From the IMG/VR virus record IMGVR_UViG_3300007542_000230, positions 1 through 21,468 of that record: a stretch of DNA of 21,468 nt, one strand, 5' to 3'. Positions within the stretch are counted from its first letter, which is position 1. Each line of letters starts with the position of its first letter. The stretch is from a virus. Below are positions 7,072 through 14,174 of the stretch, piece by piece. The notes below the pieces were generated by a model. It ran no database searches, was not told where the DNA came from, and saw only the letters and a program-made list of their open reading frames with translations. A program made the position numbers and the translations under genes.

Positions 7072-8718
7072 TTAATAAAGACTATTCATTCTTTTATGTT
7101 TCAACGAAAATGTATTATCGTCAACAAATTCTTTTTTATCGTAATATAATTTCTTTTCTTTATTGCTAGAGTATAACTCTTTTCTATTATTAATATAAGC
7201 CAATAAGTAATCAACAAAATCTTTTATTATTAAGTTTTCTTCTTCTGTTCTACTTAATTTAGTATTTCCGAAGTCAGTTAGATATCCTTTAACTACATCT
7301 TCTAATGTAATCTTATTAAAATCTTTATTTAAAATAAGATTAGCATTATTTTCTGCAAATTTTAATACAGCTAAATTTATAAATAACCAACAACTTGTTT
7401 TAGTAAAATTAAGAGTTGGCGTATGTAAACGCATCTCTATAGTTTCACTTCTATTAAATACAAATGGAACAAAGTTAACCCAATAATATCTACTATTAAT
7501 CAACCATTTTCTATTTTTAGGATGTACATAAGCTTCAAAATTATAAATACTACTTTCTTTTGTTATCTCTGAATGGTCAGCTAAAAATATAAATAAATCT
7601 TTAAAATAATTTATAGCTTCAGATTCAGATACAGTTTTATTTAAAAAACTAAATTTAGGTAATTTGCTACAATAATTGTCTCTTATGTCTGAAGAAAACT
7701 TTTTCCAATCAGAACATAGTTTTCCAGGATTCTCTTTATAAGGTTGAACTAAACCAAAGAACTCTTCCTCTAATAGATAAAATAACTTATAAACAGCCAT
7801 CGCATTATATCTTGTTTTTGGTATACCAGATATATGTAAATGCATACTACAATTATGAGATATTTCACATCTTTTAGATAATTCGTAAGTTTGATTTTTT
7901 AGGATTTCTAATCCAACAGCTCCACTTAAAGGTACTGTTGTAAATTCAATACCTTCTCCGTAAGGACCTTTTAAAGAACCATCTCTAAGTGGTACTATAC
8001 CATACATAGAACAAAGATTCTTAGGTATAGTTCCATTTATAGTTTCAAACTCAACACCAAAAGAATAATTTTCTAATAAGTTATTAGCAATTATTTTTAC
8101 GTTTTTAGAAGGTTTCATACTATTTTTGTATTTAGTATGCTCTTCTATAATTTTTAGATATAGTATATTATTAGGGTCAGCATTATAGGTTAAACCTTCA
8201 GGATATTGGTTATGGTCTATTCTTTTCTTTGTAATATTTTTTAGTAAAGAAGAATTAATATTATCTTTTACATAATATATTCCTGTTACTAAATCTTCTA
8301 CAAATTTAGGATTGTTTTCTATTAATTCTTTATTTAAACAATATAAACCAGGGTCTCCCAAAGATTCTTTAATCAATACAGAATAATTAGGATTAATAGT
8401 AAAGTAAGCAACGTCAAGTTTTTTATTTATATAACCTTTTACTTTGCCTTCTTTAAGCATATCACTAATTCTTCTATATTCATTTTTTTCAAAATCCAAA
8501 TCAATTATACCATTATTCTTAATATGCCACATATAGTCTTTTCCATTTTTTCCTATTTTGTTTCCAATATTAGGAATCATGAAACAATCTACATTTCTTT
8601 CATACCATCTTCCTTTAATTCTAATAGCATTTGTTCTTGGAATTTCTTTACCACTAACACTAACAACTTTTAAATTACTCATATCAATATCAACGTCTTC
8701 ATTTATTATAATAGACAT
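7072..8718 (-). CDS. amidoligase (glutamine-synthetase/GCS-fold COOH-NH2 ligase)
   Basis: The 548-aa protein contains the amidoligase pattern: GVEFET at 221-226, RDGSL at 245-249, GIEFTT at 256-261, CSMHLHIS at 290-297 and TIEMRLH at 426-432. The acidic and His residues correspond to the metal/ATP site of the GS/gamma-glutamylcysteine synthetase fold, which joins a carboxylate to an amine using ATP. The first 200 residues are an extra domain with no recognised fold. It follows the class II amidotransferase by 11 nt in one operon with an ATP-grasp protein. Published comparative genomics of amidoligases describes such phage operons and proposes peptide or small-molecule modification; the substrate here is unknown. 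ATG at 8718. Confidence 0.85.
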   Translation of the reverse strand: MSIIINEDVDIDMSNLKVVSVSGKEIPRTNAIRIKGRWYERNVDCFMIPNIGNKIGKNGKDYMWHIKNNGIIDLDFEKNEYRRISDMLKEGKVKGYINKKLDVAYFTINPNYSVLIKESLGDPGLYCLNKELIENNPKFVEDLVTGIYYVKDNINSSLLKNITKKRIDHNQYPEGLTYNADPNNILYLKIIEEHTKYKNSMKPSKNVKIIANNLLENYSFGVEFETINGTIPKNLCSMYGIVPLRDGSLKGPYGEGIEFTTVPLSGAVGLEILKNQTYELSKRCEISHNCSMHLHISGIPKTRYNAMAVYKLFYLLEEEFFGLVQPYKENPGKLCSDWKKFSSDIRDNYCSKLPKFSFLNKTVSESEAINYFKDLFIFLADHSEITKESSIYNFEAYVHPKNRKWLINSRYYWVNFVPFVFNRSETIEMRLHTPTLNFTKTSCWLFINLAVLKFAENNANLILNKDFNKITLEDVVKGYLTDFGNTKLSRTEEENLIIKDFVDYLLAYINNRKELYSSNKEKKLYYDKKEFVDDNTFSLKHKRMNSLY

Positions 8719-8729
8719 ATTTTAAAAAA

Positions 8730-10886
8730 TTAATCATTAATAAGAATTTCCTGTTTGCTATTCTTATCTTCTATATTCAAATCAATAAACTCGCTATTTT
8801 TCATAGCAGAATTCATTCTTTCTTTTAAGTAAAGTTTAGCTTGCTTTAAATCTTTAATAAAACGATTTAAAGTAGAATCTACTTGTTCCAAATCTTCATC
8901 TTTATTAACTGTAGCATAGACAATTTCTTCATTAGCTTCTTCTATTTCTTTTATAAAATTGTCTATTTCTGTTTCTACAAATGAAATATATTTATCACAA
9001 ATTTCTCTTTTTAATTCTAACGCTATTCCTTCCATATAATTTTTATCGTCATAAATCATTTCCATATCTTTATCGAATGGAGCATCTTCTACATCTTTTA
9101 CATCTTCTGTTAATTCAGTAGGATTGAAATCAGAATTAGAGTTAGATTTGGTATTATCATTATCGTCATTTGTAATAATCATATTTTGATTTTTAGAACC
9201 ATTTAAGTAAATAAATTCTGTACTAGCTGAAGATACTGAATATTGTACAGTTTTCTTTAGCCACCCTGGACTAGAATCCTTTTTTACAACAATATAAGAA
9301 TCAAACATATCTTCCATTAAACCTAATACTTTATCATCTGATGAAATCTTATATACTCTATTTGAAAATAAAGGTTTGTATTCAATTTCTTTCTCATTAA
9401 ATCCATCTGAACTAAATAGTTCATATCCATAATTACTATGGGTTTCTATAAAATCATAAGTAGTATCTGAATAATAATGACCTGATACTAAACAATCTTT
9501 CATAAAAGCTACATCTATATAACAAGAATCAGTTACAAATACTTTGTTTTTAATAGCACTATCTGTGTTGACATTATATAATTTTCCAAAATCAGATTCA
9601 GTTACCAACATACCTAAAATAAAATAATAAATTCTAGGTCCTTGATATTGACTAAATAAAGGTGAATCTTTTTTATATCCGAACTTATCTAATGTAAATG
9701 TTCCATGACACAAATGACCATTTTTATAGTACCTACCCCTCCAATACACAACTCGGTCTAAATGAATAGTTGTGTCTAAAACATCTAACTTAGGCTCTGA
9801 CAAAATACTAATTCCAGTTCCAAAAATATTTTTTAAAGAACTGAAATCTTGAATCATCTTCGTCTTCTTCGAGCTTTCTGTTTTTTCCGTTTCTTTCTCC
9901 CATGGAAGGGCTGTCTGCTTTGCAGCGCTAGAATAAGTGTTTATGTTGTTATTTACATTAGTAATAACAACTCTTTTTCTACCAGTATTAGCATTTTGTT
10001 TGTTATCACTTCTATCTACATCAGAAGTTTTAGGATAACTTACTATTACTTTATTATCCTTGTTTAAATAAAGTTTAATAACTTTGTTTGTAGGAAAACA
10101 TTCTACTTTATTATTAGGAAAACAAGCTTTTAAAGACATGTATAAAGAAGAATAATAGTAACCATCATTTATTCTAACATAATATAATGGTCTTTCTTCT
10201 ACTAATACTTCTTCATGTTTTTTGGTTGTATTATTCCATTGTTCAACTAAACAAGCTCCTTTATATATATACAAAGAATCATTTTCTTTAGGAAAAGTCC
10301 ATGTTAAAGTAGCTGTTCCTTCGTAGTTTTTTAATACAGAATAATTCTTAGTATTTAATATAGAAAATAATTGATAACTATCTAAATCCATTATGTCTTT
10401 AACATCTGACATATCATATTTAGTTAATAAATCAGTCATATTATGGATAGTGCCATTATGTGCTCCTATTATATCTATATTTGTATCTTGATTTTGTATT
10501 AAGAAAGGATGTGTTTCTTTCTCTTTAGAATAAAACTTTGAAGCTTTTCTAGTATGACCTAAGAAAACTTTAACTGTTTCATCTTCATAATTACATAATT
10601 CAGATGAAACTATAAAATCTCCCCAGTCTTTTTTACTATCAAAACCTTTATCAATAATAAAATCATCTAAATTATCGGTTTTTAAAGCAAAACCACATGA
10701 GTCTCCTCCTCTATCATTATTATATAAGCCCAGTATTTTTAAAGCCATTACATCAGCTTTAGGACCTATGTATCCAAATAACCCACAATTAAAGGTATTA
10801 TATTTTGGTTTAGTAAACATCAAACTTATAAAAGTTATCAAACTATACCAAAATAAAAGCGTTAATAAAATATTACTTAAAATCAT
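8730..10886 (-). CDS. class II (Ntn) glutamine amidotransferase-like protein with N-terminal hydrophobic extension, 718 aa
   Basis: A class II glutamine amidotransferase domain begins at Cys34 in NCGLFGYIG and continues with RGGDSCG at 59-65, GHTRKAS at 110-116, HPF at 126-128 and GAHNGTI at 141-147. In this family the Cys must become the N-terminal residue to release ammonia from glutamine. Unusually it is preceded by 33 residues that include a hydrophobic segment (about 3-23), so either a propeptide is cleaved or translation starts later (Met23 is possible). The ATG at 10886 overlaps the ATP-grasp TGA (ATGA), which favours the long form. Residues about 270-350 are a low-complexity linker, 370-560 an unknown domain, and the last 130 residues an acidic helical tail. 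The partners are the flanking ATP-grasp and amidoligase. Confidence 0.85.
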   Translation of the reverse strand: MILSNILLTLLFWYSLITFISLMFTKPKYNTFNCGLFGYIGPKADVMALKILGLYNNDRGGDSCGFALKTDNLDDFIIDKGFDSKKDWGDFIVSSELCNYEDETVKVFLGHTRKASKFYSKEKETHPFLIQNQDTNIDIIGAHNGTIHNMTDLLTKYDMSDVKDIMDLDSYQLFSILNTKNYSVLKNYEGTATLTWTFPKENDSLYIYKGACLVEQWNNTTKKHEEVLVEERPLYYVRINDGYYYSSLYMSLKACFPNNKVECFPTNKVIKLYLNKDNKVIVSYPKTSDVDRSDNKQNANTGRKRVVITNVNNNINTYSSAAKQTALPWEKETEKTESSKKTKMIQDFSSLKNIFGTGISILSEPKLDVLDTTIHLDRVVYWRGRYYKNGHLCHGTFTLDKFGYKKDSPLFSQYQGPRIYYFILGMLVTESDFGKLYNVNTDSAIKNKVFVTDSCYIDVAFMKDCLVSGHYYSDTTYDFIETHSNYGYELFSSDGFNEKEIEYKPLFSNRVYKISSDDKVLGLMEDMFDSYIVVKKDSSPGWLKKTVQYSVSSASTEFIYLNGSKNQNMIITNDDNDNTKSNSNSDFNPTELTEDVKDVEDAPFDKDMEMIYDDKNYMEGIALELKREICDKYISFVETEIDNFIKEIEEANEEIVYATVNKDEDLEQVDSTLNRFIKDLKQAKLYLKERMNSAMKNSEFIDLNIEDKNSKQEILIND

Positions 10887-11677
10887 CTATTGTTGTATTT
10901 GTTAATTAACATTTTAGGTATTTCTTCTAAATATTTTTGTTGTGTTATATTTCCAAAACTAGGAGCACTATTTGTTTCAATAACTATAAAATCAGGATTT
11001 TGTCTTATATTTTCTTTCTTATCTTTATTTGATTGTACTCTTAAATCAATTGCTCCGAAATCTAATCCAACAGCATTTAAAGCTTTTATACATTCATTAA
11101 CTATTTCATTCCAATTAGCTGGTCTATCAAATAATTCATTTTCTTCTAAAACCCAAATAGAATTAGAATCATTTCTGAACCATCTATTTTTAGCATCAGT
11201 CTTTAACATTTTTCTACAAGTATAAAAACAAGTATGTTTATTTACATGTAATCTATATTCTTTATTATAATTATAATATTTCTCAACAATATAATTGTTT
11301 AAATTAATACTTTTACTTAAAAAAGAATCTAATTCCTCTCTATTAGAAATAAAGTGATTACCTGTGTTTCTACTTCCATAAATGTTTTTTATTACAATAG
11401 GATATTCGAAAGGAAGTTCTTCTTTATTTATATCAATTAATTTAAACCAATCTGCTGTTTTAACATTATGTTTTGTAAAAGCTTCTTTCATTAGTAGTTT
11501 ATTACTACTAGTTCTTATTGATTCTATTGAATTTAATTCTACTTTGGATTTATCTAGTAATTCTGTAGTACTGCCTAATCTAACAATACTAGTAAAACCT
11601 AATTTAGGTAAATTTTTTCTTAAGACACTATGACTAGGATGTCTACTTCTTATTTTTATTCTATATGAAACTTTCAT
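10883..11677 (-). CDS. ATP-grasp carboxylate-amine ligase (RimK-like)
   Basis: The 264-aa protein reads as a compact ATP-grasp enzyme: YPIVIKNIYGSRNTG at 92-105 gives the ATP-binding Lys and glycine-rich loop, VEKYYNYNKEYRLHV at 131-145 the adenine/ribose and basic residues, GLDFGAIDLRV at 204-214 the metal-binding Asp, and IETNSAPSFG at 233-242 the Glu/Asn pair that binds Mg2+. Family enzymes activate a carboxylate as acyl phosphate for attack by an amine, as in RimK or peptide ligases. It overlaps the upstream unknown gene by 17 nt and the amidotransferase by 4 nt, so the three are probably made together. Substrate is unknown. Confidence 0.87.
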   Translation of the reverse strand: MKVSYRIKIRSRHPSHSVLRKNLPKLGFTSIVRLGSTTELLDKSKVELNSIESIRTSSNKLLMKEAFTKHNVKTADWFKLIDINKEELPFEYPIVIKNIYGSRNTGNHFISNREELDSFLSKSINLNNYIVEKYYNYNKEYRLHVNKHTCFYTCRKMLKTDAKNRWFRNDSNSIWVLEENELFDRPANWNEIVNECIKALNAVGLDFGAIDLRVQSNKDKKENIRQNPDFIVIETNSAPSFGNITQQKYLEEIPKMLINKYNNR

Positions 11678-12443
11678 TTACTACGTATTTAAATTTTGAT
11701 TCATCCGCTAAATTATTTGAAATATTAACAACACCAAATCCATGGGAATCTCCTATATAATTAAAATTATAATAAGATTTTATATGCTTCTTATGTTTTC
11801 TTAATAAAGATAAAACTTTAATAATATTTTTGAAATAATAATAATCTCTTATTATAGTTATTATAGTAGATTTTTTGTTTTGGTTCTCTATTTCTGTACC
11901 TATAGAAATTAAATCTAAAATATAGAGTTTAAAAGATATTCTCTTTTTACTTAGATATATTCCATTTCTCAATACTAATATTAACATAGAAGCTAAAAAA
12001 TGTTTATCACATAAGTGTTTTGGAAATTCACACATTACATAATTAAATTCATCTTTAGTTTCATTCTCAATTACAAAGGTTTTAATTTCTCCTTTTACAT
12101 TAAAATATTTCAAATATTTATTACAAAAATCAGTATAAAATTCTAAATTCTTATTATATAATTCAAACTGTTCTTTATTTAATTGTAAACAAATATGATT
12201 AATATCATTTTTTACATATTCTTCTGTATATAATAAGTCGTAACCATATATATATTTTTCTTTTTTCTCTTTCTTTCCTTTGTATTCATACCAGTAAATG
12301 TCTGGAAATAAATCTTTACATGTAGCAAAAGCTGTTATATTATAAAATTCATCATTTTCACCTTTTAAACATGCTGCATATTTTATTCCAAACTTAAAAG
12401 CTTCTATTCCTAATTTAGGATTATATTTATTAATTAATTTCAT
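11661..12443 (-). CDS. unknown protein linked to the amidoligase cassette, 260 aa
   Basis: The likely start is the ATG at 12443, inside the last codons of the UDG gene (14-nt overlap); a longer frame from 12467 is open but would overlap more. The 260-aa protein is Lys/Tyr-rich and predicted alpha/beta, with a Cys-containing middle (CEFPKHLCDKHF), a long basic helix near residues 205-225 (RKHKKHIKSYYNF), and the C-terminal string NYIGDSHGFGVVNIS. No family or catalytic set was recognised. Its 17-nt overlap with the ATP-grasp gene makes it a candidate partner, scaffold or substrate carrier of that system (inference only). Confidence 0.62.
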   Translation of the reverse strand: MKLINKYNPKLGIEAFKFGIKYAACLKGENDEFYNITAFATCKDLFPDIYWYEYKGKKEKKEKYIYGYDLLYTEEYVKNDINHICLQLNKEQFELYNKNLEFYTDFCNKYLKYFNVKGEIKTFVIENETKDEFNYVMCEFPKHLCDKHFLASMLILVLRNGIYLSKKRISFKLYILDLISIGTEIENQNKKSTIITIIRDYYYFKNIIKVLSLLRKHKKHIKSYYNFNYIGDSHGFGVVNISNNLADESKFKYVVNESFI

Positions 12444-12930
12444 CAATCCAATTAATACTATTTTCATTATAAAACCTTAATGTTTCATTTACAGAGCTAA
12501 AATGTCTACATCCAAAGAAACCATTATATGCTGAAAATGGAGATGGATGAGCTGCTTCATATATGATATTAAAGTTATTTTTTTCTATTATAGGTTTATA
12601 TTCTTTCGCTTTATTTCCCCATAATAAAAAGATTACTATATTATCTGTTTTTCTATCACTAATTTTATTTAAAACATAATTAGTAAATGGTTTCCATAAT
12701 TCTGTATGAGAACCAGGCGAACCTCTTTCAACTGTTAATGCTGTATTTAATAATAAAACGTTTTGTTTAGCTAAATATTCCAAATTAGGATTAGCTTTAA
12801 TATCTAATTGTTTTTTATTATAAATATCATTATACATTTCAGTTAAAATATTTCTAAGACTAGGTGGTACTATATGTTTTAGATTAGAACTAAAACATAA
12901 ACCATCTGCTACATTAGGAGTATGATATGG
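12430..12930 (-). CDS. ung: uracil-DNA glycosylase, exon 2 (C-terminal 166 residues)
   Basis: This exon begins at codon CCA, Pro of the family 1 UDG water-activating motif, and continues PYHTPNVADGLCFSS. It contains the uracil-binding LLNTALTV (residues 131-138 of the spliced protein), the WGNKAKEY region and the DNA-intercalation loop HPSPFSA (199-205) with the catalytic His199. The spliced protein would be 237 aa, the usual size for family 1 UDG, which cuts uracil from DNA. A TTG at 12931-12933 could formally open the frame, but those bases belong to the intron end, so an independent start is unlikely. The exon joins exon 1 in phase 0 across a 1031-nt group I intron. The TAA overlaps the next gene start. 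Confidence 0.9.
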   Translation of the reverse strand, partial: PYHTPNVADGLCFSSNLKHIVPPSLRNILTEMYNDIYNKKQLDIKANPNLEYLAKQNVLLLNTALTVERGSPGSHTELWKPFTNYVLNKISDRKTDNIVIFLLWGNKAKEYKPIIEKNNFNIIYEAAHPSPFSAYNGFFGCRHFSSVNETLRFYNENSINWIDEIN

Positions 12931-13167
12931 CAATGTTGTTATCTTTAAAGTTTTTTATCTTTAAATTCTGTAGTTTCATAATTGTTATATCTACAGTTCA
13001 GCATACATCATCATTTTTTATTAAAAATGTTGGGCGCTCGTGGTAAAATTATTGTTAGGCTCATTTACTATGCGTTACACCTTCTAAGTTCTTTTAACCT
13101 AAACTTAGCTTGGCTCGGGGTTATCTACTTCTAGACTTTCACCGAATTCACCCAATTTATACAGGAC
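12931..13167 (-). ncRNA. group I ribozyme core (IGS, P3-P9), probably group IA
   Basis: The core folds by hand on the minus strand. P1: IGS 13161-13167 with exon end 13962-13968. P3: 13150-13155 with 13030-13035 (UUGGGU/GCCCAA). P4: 13142-13146 with 13114-13118 (UUCGG/CCGAG). P5: 13132-13136 with 13123-13127. P6: 13102-13108 with 13084-13090 (CUAAGUU/AACUUAG). P7: 13069-13073 with 13001-13005 (GCAUA/UAUGC). P8: 13023-13029 with 13012-13018. P9: 12991-12996 with 12968-12973. A last hairpin pairs 12959-12965 with 12944-12950. An extra stem GUAAA/UUUAC between P7 and P3, as in group IA introns, is also present. The Q-like text CCCGAGCCAAGC and the CACGAGCGCCCAACA text are typical of group I cores. 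Confidence 0.92.
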
Positions 13168-13906
13168 TCGTCTTTCTATGTATTTTATAATCTACACAAG
13201 GAATTGAATATTTATTTAAAATATTTGTTAAAATATCTTTAGAATCTGATAAAATATAAATTGTTTTATTTTTATGAATAGTATTATTAATATTAAATTT
13301 TGTTTTTAATAATAATGATAATTTTTTAATATCTGTTATAGTAAAATTTTGAGTATTTAATTGATATCCATATTTTGTTTTATTTCCATCATCGAAATAC
13401 CATATAGATAATCCAAATTCATCTAACTCTTCTATTTTATTAGGAATATATTTTACATTATTTTTATAAAATATATCTCTATAATTAGAAAATATAGGAT
13501 GAGCTTTTGATTTAAATCTCACTTCTTCTATAAATCCATTTTTATATCTATTATTATGAATTTTATATTTACAAAATTTATTAACTAATTCATATTTTTT
13601 TAAAATATTAAATTTATATTTTAAATAACTTTCTTGTTTAATAGAATGTGCTAATGATAATTTACTATTATAGTTTTTCTCTTTAGTTATATGACCATCT
13701 CCTAACATACTTCCAATTATTAAATTATTTAATTCATTGGTTATTGTTATCTCTTTATGTTTATTACTATTTAATCCTTTTCTATTAATAAGAGAGCATA
13801 TATTTTTTATACTTATAGTATCATCATTAATCAATTCTAATATTTCAATGTTTGTTTTTCCTTGTGAATGGAAATCTAGTATTTGGTTTACTGTAGTATT
13901 TTTCAT
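13157..13906 (-). CDS. LAGLIDADG homing endonuclease, intron-encoded
   Basis: The 249-aa protein (ATG at 13906; a TTG five codons earlier is also open) has two LAGLIDADG-type motifs, LIIGSMLGDG at residues 62-71 and LSIWYFDDGN at 166-175. Each supplies an acidic catalytic residue, so the protein should act as a monomer, in the style of the LAGLIDADG_2 family. The first 50 residues look like a small helix-turn-helix domain (VNQILDFHSQGKTNIEILEL...). It lies between the 5' splice site and the internal guide sequence, i.e. in the P1 loop, and its final codons encode the guide. It is expected to cut intronless UDG genes at the GQD/PYH codons and spread the intron. It is more A+T-rich than the ribozyme core. 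Confidence 0.9.
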   Translation of the reverse strand: MKNTTVNQILDFHSQGKTNIEILELINDDTISIKNICSLINRKGLNSNKHKEITITNELNNLIIGSMLGDGHITKEKNYNSKLSLAHSIKQESYLKYKFNILKKYELVNKFCKYKIHNNRYKNGFIEEVRFKSKAHPIFSNYRDIFYKNNVKYIPNKIEELDEFGLSIWYFDDGNKTKYGYQLNTQNFTITDIKKLSLLLKTKFNINNTIHKNKTIYILSDSKDILTNILNKYSIPCVDYKIHRKTSPV

Positions 13907-13961
13907 ACTACAAATATACAAATAAATAATTTATTATAAAAATAATAAAAAATAATATTTA

Positions 13962-14174
13962 ATCCTGTCCTAATATAACTACTTTTAAATCAAAGAAATC
14001 AAAATAATTAAATGCTTTAAATAAATCTTCTGATTTAGGATATATATCTGTTTGTTTACTTCTTTCTTTAATATGAGATACTATTTTATCCATATCTTTA
14101 GAAAGTAAGAAATCTTCCAGAATATTATACCAATTAGTTTGTATTAATTTTTTATATATATTAGAATATTCCAT
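13962..14174 (-). CDS. ung: uracil-DNA glycosylase, exon 1 (N-terminal 71 residues)
   Basis: This exon encodes 71 residues beginning MEYSNIYKKLIQTNWYNIL and ending FDLKVVILGQD, the conserved strand leading to the UDG active site. The last residue, Asp71, is the general-base Asp of the GQDPYH motif. Immediately after it comes TAA, formed by the first intron bases, so without splicing only this inactive fragment is made. The start may be GTG at 14177 or ATG at 14174; ATG is preferred. It overlaps the end of the GGCT-like gene by 14 nt, so the pair is coupled. Family 1 UDG removes uracil in repair. Confidence 0.9.

Larger units (their letters stand above)
12931..13961 (-). mobile_element. group I intron with homing endonuclease, inserted in the UDG gene
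   Basis: Exon 1 ends ...GGACAGGAT and the intron starts TAAAT; the intron ends ...ACATTG and exon 2 starts CCATAT. This gives the group I hallmarks of a U before the 5' splice site and a G as the last intron base. Joining the exons restores GQD|PYH exactly in frame. The 7-nt internal guide GUCCUGU (13161-13167) pairs with the exon end ACAGGAU, with a G.U at the splice site. An in-frame TAA forms the first three intron bases, so splicing is needed to make UDG. The intron contains a LAGLIDADG endonuclease gene, which would confer homing into intronless UDG alleles. A P10 pairing with exon 2 was not obvious. Confidence 0.93.

Noticed and set aside
9849-10067. Plus-strand reading frame of 72 codons
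   Set aside because: It overlaps the amidotransferase gene on the other strand, has no family resemblance, and its unusual composition is due to the G+C island on the minus-strand gene.
12444-12467. Eight extra N-terminal codons on the unknown 260-aa protein
   Set aside because: The start at 12467 would deepen overlap with UDG to 38 nt, while ATG at 12443 gives a typical short overlap and a natural N-terminus (MKLINKYN).
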